A DNA stretch of 64,000 nucleotides from Flabesymbios commensalis (GCA_964017125.1 OZ024908.1:85356814-85420813), one strand, 5' to 3'. Positions 48,201 through 60,505 are shown, counted from the stretch's first letter. The notes: generated from the letters alone by a model not told the origin. Translations and numbers: made by a program.

Positions 48201-49382
48201 TTAGCAGTTTAAAGAAAAAGCGCAGGGGCTCCTGCACGTGCGTGCTTTATCACCGAAAGTCTGGTGAAAATAGCAGCCAGGTGCATCAGCCGAATCTAAA
48301 GTCTTAGCGGCGTCATTTCTCTGTGGGTTTGGCGGCGGAACGAAAGGTCGAGCAAGTGGTTGCAAATTCGTCGGCGGAGCGAAAGGTCGAGCATTATCTT
48401 TAGCGTTTCTATACTGACTAGGTTGGTTGCTAACGAAACCTGAGGCCTGAACATTAGGGGCAAATGCAGGCACGTGAGCATAGTTATTTGCTCGTCCACG
48501 TCCTTTATTTCGTTTCCTCTCCGATGTTGTTACTGTTTCTAATCTCTTGATGCGTTTGGACAGATCCTCTAACAAACCAACTAGTTTGGTGGTTTCTTCG
48601 ACTTTAATCTCTGCGACCCCCGGCTTACTCTCTTCGACGTCCTCTTCTGCTGCCAGTGCCCGGTCGGCCAAAACAGCCAAACTTATGAGGGTGGCACTGT
48701 CGGGTTGAGTCGCCAAATGGGCTCTGATGGAAACGAGCATCTGTCGTATGAATGCTTGCCGAATTACAGCCTTCCCCACAACAGCTTTGGTGCCGAAACC
48801 TGCAGTCTTCTGCAGACGCCGCAGGAAACGCGAGGGAATGTCATTTCCAATCTTCTCGCCAGAGATAACTTTGTTGACCCTTTCGGGTGTTGTTAATCCT
48901 CGCCTCTCAATCAAAATTGCTTTCAGGCTGTCATATTTGTTGGACCTGAAAGGCTGAAGCAGCACGTCCCTCACGTCCGATGCAATCTCGCCCGAAAGTG
49001 CAGGGCAGGTTAAGCTGTACCTCTCGTCATCATCATCGATCTGGTGGAGAGCGAACTGAGTCTCAATTTGGTTGAACCAGAGCTCTACATCCGAGGCATA
49101 GAAAGTTGCGATTCTGAACTTTGGTAAGTTCGTAGCACGTTTCTGCGACTGTCTACCGAGCGGTGAAGAACTCCTTGAGGAGTCGCTCCTAGAGTGGGAA
49201 TTCATACGTCTAGCTCGAGCAATTCGAGCGAAATCAGCTTTGAGGTGTTGATATTCCTTGTCCGCCTCTCGGAATCGAACCTCATTGTCCTCACTGTCGG
49301 GATGATAGTTATCTTTAGGTCTAGCACCCGAACCTTCTAGAGGCGTTGACATGAAGCCTTCACTGTCGTACTGCTTTGACAT
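48201..49382 (-). CDS. gag: gag-like capsid/nucleocapsid protein of the LTR element
   Basis: 393 codons. Residues 80-260 resemble the Ty3/Gypsy capsid ([14 protein letters not shown], then [11 protein letters not shown] and [13 protein letters not shown]). A coiled, Glu/Lys-rich segment and a proline-rich stretch follow, and near the C terminus the nucleocapsid motif [18 protein letters not shown]. This is C-x2-H-x9-C-x3-C, the CHCC arrangement reported for CsRn1-type elements instead of the usual CCHC. Gag and pol lie in different frames with a short overlap, as expected for elements that use ribosomal frameshifting. Confidence 0.88.
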   Translation of the reverse strand: MSKQYDSEGFMSTPLEGSGARPKDNYHPDSEDNEVRFREADKEYQHLKADFARIARARRMNSHSRSDSSRSSSPLGRQSQKRATNLPKFRIATFYASDVELWFNQIETQFALHQIDDDDERYSLTCPALSGEIASDVRDVLLQPFRSNKYDSLKAILIERRGLTTPERVNKVISGEKIGNDIPSRFLRRLQKTAGFGTKAVVGKAVIRQAFIRQMLVSIRAHLATQPDSATLISLAVLADRALAAEEDVEESKPGVAEIKVEETTKLVGLLEDLSKRIKRLETVTTSERKRNKGRGRANNYAHVPAFAPNVQASGFVSNQPSQYRNAKDNARPFAPPTNLQPLARPFVPPPNPQRNDAAKTLDSADAPGCYFHQTFGDKARTCRSPCAFSLNC

Positions 49383-51423
49383 TATGAAGTAGTGTTTGTA
49401 AAATTATCTAACTATTGAAGCATTTGAGATAGCTGGCCTATTGGCTCTGCGTCTATCCCAAATGTGTTTAAAATGGCATGTCGTATTAACACATGCCAAC
49501 TATTTTTGACACGCCATGCGCGGATAGGTTGTGCAATGCCGTGAAAATCAGATGAAAAATGTCTGTAATATGTTGAAGCTTAGAAGTGTAGACTGTAGAA
49601 AATGTTCATGCTATGTCGCATGGTGCGAGAAACGGGGGTTGCAGATTAGTTTAAAAAATATGCGTCGTTGAAGTTTCACCTAATTGCTGTTCACAAATTT
49701 ACAAAAGGTATGTATTTATTGAAGTGAAAACTGAAGGTCTATATGAGACATAAAACGTTTTCACCTAGTCACACACATGCAAAATGGTACCGTGAAAACC
49801 GTAGATCGCAGTGGTACATAAAAATAATATGCCAGATACAACTATGATAAGCTATGCTAAGCTAGGATAATAGTATTTTGTAAATCGACCTGGGTGAAAA
49901 AAAAAAAAATTCACACAAGTCGAAAAACACATTCAAATATTTGCAATGTTTTGCAATAGCGCAACTGTCAAATCGAATATTTCTGTATTTATAAAAAATT
50001 TAAACTTCAGAAATAAACTATCGTGAGAAAATTTCGTTCTCAAACTGATAGACTAAATGTGACTGCGAAGAAAAACAGTTACATTTATGATTTAAGAATA
50101 ATATCTAAAACGTGACTGACAGTAGTCTATGCTGATTAATGATAAAGTATATCATTTCGCTGAAAAATGATGTCTGTGATGAACATTCCACGTTTTTTTT
50201 TTTATAATGGTACGTTCATCACCGAGTCATTCTCATAAACGTCCGAATCAATCGCTCGCATCGATTCATTGATTGACGTATAAACCGACTGTGTTCGGTG
50301 CGGTTGTTTTTATGTCGTCTGTGGTGGGTGTGTGTGTGGTGTATTGTCGGTGCTCACAGCCTGTGCGGCAGGCAGCATGTGGCTTATAGTCTGTGACGGT
50401 AAGCTTTGAGCGGTACGTACATAGTATACAGTCAGCATCCCCGTCTCGCCTCACATTAGCATATTCATTACCTACTGCATGCCCAAATAAGGCGCTAAAT
50501 AGCCTAGCACGATTACAAACACCGAAAGGCGTTTCAAAGTGAACAAAAATCTCGCACAATTAGTGGCAGAATTTGTTTTCGAAACAACTTATTTACATTT
50601 CTTCTTCCTCAATCGTTTTGAAAAAGAAGATTTATAAACATTTAAAAAAAAAAATTATTACAATCAGTCCGTGTACACTTTGGAACACGTGACAAATGAT
50701 CTCCACCAAATCAAAATGGCGGCTTATTTTATGCTAATGTGATGCGGCGACACAGGTTCACTGTCCAGATGCATGCCGGTTAGGGGGGAACACGTGGGTG
50801 CCCACGGCGGGCGAAGAGCTAAGTTAAGGAAACCAGCGTCCAAGATGGCGCACACCTACCAAATACAAGTACAATATTCAGCATTCTCTGAAATAACATA
50901 TGACAATAGTACAAAATATTGACCTACGGTCCTGGGAATATTTTAAAACAGACCAAATAAGACCGTTTATTGACATTCATTTAGGGAAACAATTTATTCT
51001 GGCCCTTTAAGATCGAGTTACCCAAATATGGTAATCAACGATAAAAATTGAGTTACAGAAAATACCCACTTCCTACTCGCCTACAGTGGCATTAATAGGA
51101 TGAAGGCATTAAACAAACTCTTACAATTAAAAAATGATAGACTAGGTCTATGAGAATAATTTTCTGGATTCTTCTAGAGAAACCGACAAGGTCGCCATCT
51201 TGAAAAGGCGTTTTCGACGTAAAGAAACGTGCTTCTCTTCTGATAACTCTTTCTGACTAATTTAAACTGGCATATAATAATGGCCTACAGCTTTCACGTA
51301 CCTTATGAAAAAAATGCTATTGATTTTTTTCAAAAAATCCCTTAAAATTAATGAAAACTATCCTTGAAAACAGCGGTTTTCAACTGGCTTCTAGGTGAAA
51401 ACACTGTTGCGTAGACGATGAGT
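49383..51423 (-). other. Long 5' leader of the LTR element
   Basis: About 2 kb between primer site and gag with no recognised domain. A 97-codon minus-strand frame (50,266-50,559) has no known family. It contains several near-homopolymer A/T tracts. Confidence 0.6.
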
Positions 51424-51438
51424 CGTCAGGGGTCACCA
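51424..51438 (-). other. Primer binding site, tRNA-Trp type
   Basis: The minus strand reads TGGTGACCCCTGACG one base inside the 5' LTR. The complement of the tRNA-Trp 3' end is TGGTGACCCCGACG, so the match is complete except for one extra T. Confidence 0.8.
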
Positions 51439-51439
51439 G

Positions 51440-51857
51440 TATGGGAAGATGGGCCTACTCCGGGAGCTCCATTATGGGGTCACAATGGCCGACGAGGGAC
51501 TCCGACCAATCTCACCATTAAAACTCAAACTTCCTCCTCCTCCGTCGAGTCGACGGTTCCAAACAAGTCAGAAAACTCTCTTCTCTGTTGTCATGTTTAT
51601 TTGATTAACATGCGATAACAGCAAAGCACAACCTTCCGCGCACGGCACGTCTCTATTGACTTAGCGAGAGCGAGCTACGGCACGTCCGTAGTCGCCAAGT
51701 GTAACGCCTGAAGTGCGGGAAAAATACAAAGGCTGCACACATTGCTTTATGTGCGCACGTCACCAAGGTATAGAAACGAGGCGGTCATCCCCATCCCCCC
51801 GCGTCCAGGAGGCTGGGGATAAACGCCACATTAACTGAACGATGTCAGGATCCTACA
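51440..51857 (-). repeat. 5' LTR
   Basis: 418 bp, same length as the 3' LTR, carrying the transcription signals of the element by family knowledge. No confident TATA box was assigned. Confidence 0.93.
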
Positions 51858-52504
51858 CTATGTCACTGAAGCAAACACTAGGGTTTGACATAGAAGGTTC
51901 ATCAACCCCGCCATGAATAATCTTTATCTTGACGCTTCATCTGTATGCTAAATAAAAACAAATTTTACGACGGAAACAAATCAATTGGCATTGAATAAAC
52001 TAATGTTGTTTATATTCCTCACACGTTCTGTAGAACCCGTAAGTCGTGGTGGAGCAGACGTGAAGAGCTCTGTTGATCTTCACAACGTGTGTTGTTTTGT
52101 CCACAGATAACTGTCAGCTCTTGGCCGCAGCACGTGATCTGAACCTGTTTGTTTGCTGTGTCTCCCATCTTCACATCATTTCATTGGATCACTTTCAGAC
52201 AATGTGCACGAAAGAAAACACATAATCTTCAAGGATGAGACGATAAGCATTACTGTAAGGCGGAGGCTATTGCGTTTACTTCAGTGGTTTTAATGACAAT
52301 GATTTTTTTTTCACGAAACGCAACGAGACTTCCCCTCTAACCTTTGGTATAATACATATATGTTTAAAGTAATTTGAAAATAATATCGCTTGATATATAA
52401 TAGTTAACGTGCGACAGGGTGAATATAATATATTGTTACGACAACATAGACAGTTAATATTATAAAAAATGACAATACCAGTAAGAAAACTGGAATTGGA
52501 ATGC

Positions 52505-52640
52505 TGCTACAACCAATTATGTAATATAAATTAACCGATAATGTAATACTTCCCGATCATGTAATAAAGTTTTAGCTGAGAATGTAATAAACAAACTTCC
52601 CGATAATGTAATAAAACTAACCAATAATGTAATGAAGTGC
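52505..52640. repeat. Degenerate AATGTAATA motif cluster
   Basis: CGATAATGTAATA, CGATCATGTAATAAA, GAGAATGTAATAAAC, CGATAATGTAATAAAA and CAATAATGTAATGAA follow one another at 18-26 bp spacing, and two more lie at 53,170-53,210. The series recurs at 56,815-56,990 and 58,925-59,085. Confidence 0.7.
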
Positions 52641-52711
52641 CAAAGTCAATTGAATCATTTTATTTAATTATTTCAAGACGTTGTAGATAGTGGTAATTTC
52701 AGATTAATACC

Positions 52712-52874
52712 TGTATGAATGAATGGAGTTGTATACGACCTGTGTGCACATACAGGCTAAACTGGGCCAACATCCTGAGGATGTTGAGATGAATGAAATG
52801 ACACTGCTCACCAGACACATAATTCGATCCCTGGGGGTTTGAGGCCGAGTACCTCTCCGCCACGTAATCTCCCC
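52712..52874 (-). mobile_element. tRNA-derived SINE (family S1) in module copy 1
   Basis: Complement of GGGGAGATTACGTGGCGGAG, GATCGAATTATGTG (B-box-like), ATCCTCAGGATGTTGGCCC and GCCTGTATGTGCACA, with a short CATTCATTC tail. Confidence 0.75.
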
Positions 52875-52934
52875 ATAATACAGAATCTTTACGAGTGAGC
52901 GAGGTAGAAACTTTTCTTTCTTGGACACTTTATT

Positions 52935-53020
52935 AGTGCCGAAGCAGGGAACGAAGCTGCGAACTCAGACTTTTCAGGCAGGCAGCTTTAACCACTACAC
53001 CAGGACCCCTATCAGCTGAA
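52935..53020 (-). mobile_element. tRNA-like segment in the module
   Basis: The minus strand reads GGTCCTGGTGTAGTGGTTAA (A-box-like) and GAGTTCGCAGCTTCGTTCC (interrupted B box). Repeated at 57,280-57,365 and 59,263-59,350. Likely a second SINE head, not a tRNA gene. Confidence 0.5.
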
Positions 53021-53756
53021 AAAGTCCAGAGCCTGTAACAATCAACCTCTCGTGCCATTCTATTTTGCTCAAATCCATTTCATGTGTGTACCCAGTTGGA
53101 TTTGGATACCTATTTTCAAAATGGACGCCATAAAAACTAGAGGAATATCTTGAAATATATCAATTATAATATTTTGCTCCAATAATGTAATAAACTCCCG
53201 ATGATGTAATACTTTTCTGAGGTATAAAGACAGTCTCCGCGCTGTAAGTGTGACCACCAGAGGAATCCCTAGTGTTGTACTGCCACCTCTGATTCTCATC
53301 TACATATATCTTCTCGTCGATGTGAATCCCCAAGGTTCACAATGCTTCTAGCTCCGTGGAAACCGAACTTGACCCAGTGAAGAATGAGTGACAAACTAGA
53401 TTATTCGACGAGAAGGCATGCCTCCAGGAAAAGCCGAGAACGTCGTTTTATAAAACCTATTCTGGAAAGGTTTACTTAAAATGTGTACGAAAACAGGCGA
53501 GACAATACATTTTTTTTGTAAATTAATGAGGTTTTTTCACATTACCATAATTATATAAGAACTGAAATAGATCATTCTTATGAATACAATGTATAGTTTT
53601 ACTTCGTATGTGTGCTGTAAGCCTACATACCGCCACGATTCATTCAAGTAATGATAATAATAATCTTCAATCTGGTGAAAAGTGTTATTTGATAATCAAC
53701 TCAGTAGGCTCTTCTGAACCAGTTTGGCATAGTTATAAAAGCACAAAAATATGTTT

Positions 53757-54280
53757 CATTCATGCATTGATTCATCGATTCATTGATTCATTGATTCATT
53801 GATTCATTCATTCATTCATTCATTCATTCATTCATTTATTCATTCATTCATTTATTCATTATTTCGTTATTTCATTCGTTCGTTCATTCATTCATTCATT
53901 CATTCATTCATTCATTCATTCATTCATTCATTCATTCATTCATTCATTCATTCATTCATTCATTCATTCATTCATTCATTTATTCATTATTTTGTTATTC
54001 CTTTCGTTCGTTCATTCATTCATTCATTCATTCATTATTTAATTAATTAATTAATTCATTCATTTATTCATTCATTCTTTCATTCATTCATTCATTCATT
54101 CATTCATTCATTCATTCATTCATTCATTCATTCATTCATTCATTCATTTATTCACTCATTCATTCATTCATTCATTCATTAATTCATTCATTCATTCATC
54201 CATTTATTCATTCATTCATTCATTCATTCAATCATTTCTTCTTTAATTTTTTCATGCATGCATGCATGCATGCATGCATT
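53757..54280. repeat. (ATTC)n array with GCAT end
   Basis: ATTC with ATTG, CGTT and AATT variant patches, closing in a CATGCATGCATGCATGCAT stretch (54,253-54,280), the same order as 41,205-41,935. Confidence 0.97.
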
Positions 54281-57200
54281 CTTTCATCCATTTTTCCTAA
54301 ATTGCATTTAAATATTGGAGTTGTGTGATGTTTTTTTTATTGTTTGATTAGTTATTCTAGCACATGTTGATTTGCTTTTGTATCCAATGGCTCAATTATA
54401 GCCGACGCATTTTTTTCTCAATCACGTCTTCGTTACCAATGGCAACTTAAAAACTCTTACTAAGTATTCATTACGGCATCTTACAATGAGGGAGTAAGTA
54501 ATTACAGGATTTTATTAAGACGGCTGTGTGGAGATCAGTAGTTATCAATTATTAAGTAGTAGAAAAATAATCACAGCCAGGAAACGAAAAAAATCACCGT
54601 AGTGTTATTAGTTTGGTGAAACCCCAATGTTCCTTGACTCTAAAAAATAAATACAGGTAGATTTTAAATCACTTTCGCAGGAGTAGGCGATATCGACTGA
54701 AGAGATTAATGAACTGAAGTCATCATATGGAGGGTAAATATTATTGTTGTGGTAGCCATGACAGAATAGGAAATATACTAGAGGCTCATTCAAGCAGATT
54801 GGGTGTTAAATGGGATGAAACCTGTGACTCGGGGGCACAGGTTGATGATCAAATTGAGCTACAGCGGAAATGGAGCATCTCAACAAGTGGTGATCACCAA
54901 AAGATGTGATTGATTTTCAACGGTCAATGAGGCATACCTGAGTTTGAAAACATGAATTGATAAATTCAAGTAAAACCCGTACACTGGCGCTTAGGTTTGT
55001 CATGACTTTCCCTCAAAAGCGAAGCGTTCACACAATGATGGTGTAACTTTGGGGCACCATTTATGACGCTGACTCAAAATCCCACCTGGAGCAGTGGTAA
55101 ATCTGCCTGCTTGGCAGTGGCGGCTATCTTGGTTTTGTGCATGAAAAAGACATCAAGATAAGAAAATATTGGCAAAAATGAGTTCATCCAAATTACTTTG
55201 AAAAAATGTTATTACATAATTCTATGTTTTTGCGAAAAAGAATAAAAAAACACAATATTTTCCAAGGATTATTGCATGAAAATAAGGTCATACGTCAGTT
55301 TATAACGCGATTTATACGACGAAAAGTAGAATTGTTTTTTGCTGACAAATAATAAATAAAATAAAAAAGTTATTTCATCTCGGTCAATGAAATTGTAGAA
55401 AATGGCATAAAACACGAGAAATAGCACAAGAAAGTCCGATTTTTGTTATTCATAGCATATTATTTTTGCTATAAAAAGCATTAAAAATGACAGAGTATAA
55501 ATACACTATTAAAAACAAAAAAAAACATCAACAAATAATTATTACAGGTCAATTGTTTATGGCTACCATTTTGATATTCAATGATATGCTGGTAGTCAGT
55601 TACATTATATGTGTGGCTATGATGACTGGCTTCCAAGAGTTTTCTAGTAAGCACGAGGAGTTGACCTATTTTAATCTTCTTTTTTCTTCTATTTTTAATC
55701 TGTAGTACATAGGGGCCTATACAAAATAAAAACAAAAAAATAATTTAATTTTTGTGATGTTTATTTTCATTTAATATTTTTTCATTTGCAAGCTTGAATA
55801 TTTGACGCAAAAATGATTAAAAACAAGTAACACACAATTCATCACGATAATGGCTAATAGCAAAAACAGTCAGCCATTAACTCAGCCCCTGATTACTATC
55901 CTGACTATAGCAGTTTGAAATCAAACACACCTTGGATCCATCTTCACAGCTTCCGTTTCTGTCTCTCTATCTCGCTCCACGTCTTGTTGCCGGAAAATCC
56001 CACTGAGCTTATTTAACACAGAAAGAAGACAGACCCACAAACAGATAAAACACTGATACAATTACTCTGCTACCGTGCTAATGCAAACGAAAGTAACTGC
56101 TTACTTACCAAGTAAACAGTTGCTGCTGTTTGATTTTACACGCGGATGAAATGTGTAGGCCTATATCACTGAAGCAAACACTAGGTTTCGACATAGAAGG
56201 TTTATCAACCCCGCCATGAACAATCTTTATCTTGACGCTTCATTTGTATGCTAAATAAAAACAAATTTTACAACAGAAACAAATCAATTGACATTGAATA
56301 AGCTATATGTAGTTTATATTCCTCACACGTTCTGTAGAGACCGTGAGTCGTGGTGAAGCAGACATGAAGAGCTCTGTTGATCTTCACAACTTGTGTTAGT
56401 TTTGTCCACAGATAACTGCAATCTCATGCCCGCAGCACGTGATCTGCATCTGTTCATTTGCTGTGTATCGATTCGCCCATCTTCACATCATTTCATTGGA
56501 TCATTTTCAGACATAGGCACGAAAGGAAACACTTTATCTTCAGGGATGAGCATTACTGTAAGGCGGAAGCTATTGCGTTTACTTCAGTGGTTTTAATGAC
56601 AATGATTTTTTTTCACGAAACGCAACGAGACTTCCCCTCCAACCCTTGGTATAATACATATATGTTTAAAGTAATTTGAAAATAATATCGCTTGATATAT
56701 AATAGTTAACATGCGACAGGGTGAATATAATATATTGATACGACAATATAGACAGTTAATATTATAAAAAATGACAATACCAGTAAGAAAACTGGAATTG
56801 GAATGCTGCTACTACCAATAATGTAATAAAAATTAACCGATAATGTAATACTTCTCGATGTGTGATAAGTTGTAATATAATGTAATAAACAACCTTCCCG
56901 ATCATGTAATAAAGTTTTAGCTGAGAATGTAATAAACAGACTTCACAATAATGTAATAAAACTAACCAATAATGTGATAAAGTGCCAAAGTCAATCGAAT
57001 CATTTTCTTTAATAATTTCAAGACGTTGTAGATAGTGGTATTTTTAGATTAATACCTGTATGAATGAATGGAGTTGTATACGACCTGTGTGCACATACAG
57101 GCTAAACTGGGCCAACATCCTGAGGATGTTGAGATGAATGAAATGACACTGCCCACCAGACACATAATTCGATCCATGAGGGTTTGAGGCCGAGTACGCT

Positions 57201-57647
57201 ACCTCTCCGCCACGGAATCTCCCCATAATACAGAATCTTTACGAGTGAGCGAGGAAGAAACTTTTCTTTCTTGGACACTTTATTAGTGCCAGAGCAGGGA
57301 ACGAAGCTGCGAACTCAGACTTTTCAGGCAGGCAGTTTTAACCACTACACCAGAACCCCTATCAGCTGAAAAAGTCCAGACCCTGTAACAATCAACCTCT
57401 CGAGTCATTCTATTTTGCCTAAATCCATTTCATGTACCCAGTTGAATTTGGATATCTATTTTCAAAATGACCTCCATAAAAACTAGAGGAATATCTTGAA
57501 ATATATCAATTATAATATTTTGCTCCAATAATGTAATGAACGCCCGATAATGTAATACTTTTCTGATGTATAAAGACTGTCTCCGCGCTGTAAGGGTCAC
57601 CACCAAAGGGGTCCCTGTGTTGTACTGCCACCTCTGATTCCCATCAA
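54281..57647 (+). repeat. 4.5-kb module, copy 2
   Basis: Carries the uninterrupted TAGGCCTATATCACTGAAGC (56,156-56,175), the empty site for the LTR element. Truncated at 57,647 where CTGATTCCCATC joins AACAAATAATTATTACAGG. Confidence 0.85.
57058..57224 (-). mobile_element. tRNA-derived SINE (family S1) in module copy 2
   Basis: Same insertion as 52,712-52,874, duplicated with the module; includes a fuller CGAGTACGCTACCTCTCC A-box region. Confidence 0.75.
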
Positions 57648-60087
57648 CAAATAATTATTACAGGTCAATTGTTTATGGCTACCATTTTGATATTCAATGA
57701 TATGCTGGTAGTCAGTTACATTATATGTGTGGCTATGATGACTGGCTTCCAAGAATTTTCTAGTAAGCACGAGGAGTTGACCTATTTTAATCTTCTTTTT
57801 TCTTCTATATTTAATCTGTAGTACATAGGGGCCTATACAAAATCAAAACAAAAAAATAATTTAATTTTTGTGATGTTTATTTTCATTTAATATTTTTTCA
57901 TTTGCAAGCTTGAATATTTGACGCAAAAATGATTAAAAACAAGTAACACACAATTCATCACGATAATGGCTAATAGCAAAAACAGTCAGACATTAACTCA
58001 GCCCCTGATTACTATCCTGACTATAGCAGTTTGAAATCCAACACACCTTGGATCCATCTTCACAGCTTCCGTTTCTGTCTCGCTATCTCGCTCCACGTCT
58101 TGTTGCCGGAAAATCCCACTGAGCTTATTTAACACAGAAAGAAGACAGAGCCACAAACAGATAAAACACTGATACAATTACTCTGCTACCGTGCTAGTGC
58201 AAACGAAAGTAACTGCTTACTTACCAAGTAAACAGTTGCTGCTGTTTGATTTTACACGCGGAATAAATGTGTAGGCCTATATCACTGAAGCAAACACTAG
58301 GTTTTGGCATAGAAGGTTTATCAACCCCGCCATGAACAATCTTTATCTTGACGCTTCATCTGTATGCTAAATAAAAACAAATTTTACGACGGAAACAAAT
58401 CAATTGGCATTGAATAAACTTATGTTGTTTATATTCCTCACACGTTCTGTAGAATCCGTGAGTCGTGGTGGAGCAGACGTGAAGGGCTATGTTGATCTTC
58501 ACAACGTGTGTTGTTTTGTCCACAGATAACTGTCAGCTCTTGGCCGCAGCACGTGATCTGAACCTGTTTGTTTGCTGAGTCTCCCATCTTCACTTCATTT
58601 CATTGGATCACTTTCAGACAATGTGCACGAAAGGAAACACATAATCTTCAGGGATGAGACGATAAGCATTACTGTAAGGCGGAGGCTATTGCGTTTACTT
58701 CAGTGGTTTTAATGACAATGATTTTTTTTTCAAGAAACGCAACGAGACTTCCACTCTAACCCTTGGTATAATACACATATGTTTAAAGTAATTTGAAAAT
58801 AATATCGCTTGATATATAATAGTTAACGTGCGACAGGGTGAATATAATATATTGTTACGACAACATAGACAGTTAATATTATAAAAAATGACAATACCAG
58901 TAAGAAAACTGGAATTGGAATGCTGCTACTACCAATAATGTAATAAAAATTAACCGATAATGTAATACTTCCCGATATGTGTAATAAACAACCTTCCCGA
59001 TCATGTAATAAAGTTTTAGCTAAGAATGTAATAAACAAACTTCCCGATAATGTAATAAAACTAACCAATAATGTAATATAGTGCTAATGTCAATCGAATC
59101 ATTTTATTTAATTATTTCAAGACGTTGTAGATAGTGGTATTTTCTGATTAATACCTGTATGAATGAATGGAGTTGTATACGACCTGTGTGCACATATAGG
59201 ATGCTCCCCATAATACAGAATCTTTACGAGTGAGCGAGGAAGAAACTTTTCTTTCTTGGACACTTTATTAGTGCCAGAGCAGGGAAAGAAGCTGCGAGCT
59301 CAGACTTTTCAAGCAGGCAGGTTTAACCACTACACCAGGACCCCTATCAGCTTAAAAAGTCCAGAGCCTCTAATAATCAACCTCTCGAGTCATTCTATTT
59401 TGCTAAAATCCATTTCATGTACCCAGTTGGATTTTGATACCTATTTTCAAAATGGCCGCCATAAAAACTAGAGGAATATCTTGAAATATATCGATTATAT
59501 TATTTTGCTCCAATAATGTAATAAACGCCCGATAATGTAATACTTTTCTGATGTATAAAGACTGTCTCCGCGCTGTAAGGGTCACCACCAGAGGGGTCCC
59601 TGTGTTGTACTGCCACCTCTGATTCCCATCTACATATATCTTCTCGTCGATTTGAATCCCCAAGGTTCACAATGCTTCTAGCTCCGTGGAAACTGTACTT
59701 GACCCAGTGAAGAATGAGTGAGCAACTAGATTATTCGACGAAAAGGCATGCCTCCAGGAAAAGCCGAGAACGTCGTTTTATAGAACCTATTCTGGAAAGG
59801 TTTACTTAAAATGTGTACGTATACTGGCGAGACAATACATTTTTTTTTGTAAATTAATGAGTTTTTTTCACATAACCATAATTATATAAGAACTGAAATA
59901 GATCATTCTTATGAATACAATGTATAGTTTTACTTCGTATGTGTGCTGTAAGCCTACATACCGCCACGATTCATTCAAGTAATAATAATAATAATCTTCA
60001 ATCTGGTGAAAAGTGTTATTTGATAATCAACTCAGTAGGCTCTTCTGAACCAGCTTGGCATAGTTATAAATGCACAAAAATATATTT
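57648..60087 (+). repeat. 4.5-kb module, copy 3 (left-truncated, mosaic)
   Basis: Starts at the equivalent of 55,531. The first about 600 bp match copy 2 closely, while from about 58,300 on it shares variants with copy 1 (CTGTCAGCTCTTGGCCGCAG, ACGATAAGCATTACTG). The S1 SINE is mostly missing at 59,190-59,212. Confidence 0.85.
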
Positions 60088-60505
60088 CATTCATTCATTC
60101 ATTCATTCATTCATTCATTCATTCATTCATTCATTCATTCATTTATTCATTCATTCATTCATTCATTCATTCATTCATTCGTTCGTTCGTTCGTTCGTTC
60201 GTTCGTTCGTTCGTTCGCTCGTTCGCTCGTTTATTCATTCATTCATTCATTCATTCATTCATTCATTCATTCATTCATTCATTCATTCATTCATTCATTC
60301 ATTCATTCATTCATTCATTTATTCATTCATTCATTCATTCAATTATTCATTTATCCCTTTATTTAATTCATTCATTCATTCATTCATTCATTCATTCATT
60401 CATTCATTCATTCATTCATTCATTCATTCTTTCATTCGTTTATTCATTCATTTATTCATGTATTCATTCATTTACTCGTTCGTTTATTCATTCATTCATT
60501 CATTT
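60088..60505. repeat. (ATTC)n / (GTTC)n array
   Basis: ATTC units with a central CGTTCGTTCGTTCGTT block (60,180-60,230) and scattered ATTT variants; lacks the GCAT end of the other two arrays. Confidence 0.97.

Larger units (their letters stand above)
44589..48237 (-). pseudogene. pol: pol region (PR-RT-RNase H-IN)
   Basis: Polyprotein region of the element, partly overlapping the 3' end of gag. Domain order protease, reverse transcriptase, RNase H, integrase is that of Ty3/Gypsy and not of Copia or BEL ordering. Coding similarity is strong throughout and only a small number of breaks is suspected. The C-terminal extension after the integrase is basic and Ser/Thr-rich and closes with a TRVGRIIQTPARF motif, similar to the ends of other members of this group. 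Confidence 0.9.
43813..51857 (-). mobile_element. Ty3/Gypsy LTR retrotransposon, CsRn1/Kabuki-like clade
   Basis: An 8.05-kb element in minus orientation, with 418-bp LTRs, a tRNA-Trp-type primer site, gag, and a pol of order PR-RT-RNase H-IN. No envelope gene is seen. CTAT flanks it on both sides (43,809-43,812 and 51,858-51,861). The CHCC gag motif and tRNA-Trp primer are known marks of the CsRn1 clade (CsRn1 of Clonorchis, Kabuki of Bombyx). The LTRs differ at about 7 positions, so it is young. It looks nearly whole with perhaps two breaks in pol, and is treated as a fossil. It sits inside module copy 1, and its insertion site is intact in copies 2 and 3. Confidence 0.92.
51858..53756 (+). 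repeat. 4.5-kb module, copy 1 right part
   Basis: Continues the module from GTCACTGAAGCAAACACTAG, colinear with 56,165-57,647 and 58,280-60,087. Contains the AATGTAATA motif cluster (52,505-52,640), an S1 SINE, a tRNA-like segment and the TCTCCGCGCTGTAAG block, ending just before the ATTC array. Confidence 0.85.

Noticed and set aside
52935-53020. tRNA gene on the minus strand
   Set aside because: The B box is interrupted by extra bases and the segment is repeated with the module.
42378-54909. 61-codon frame shared by module copies 1 and 2
   Set aside because: The frame diverges after residue 27 because of a length change between copies, so the protein is not conserved.
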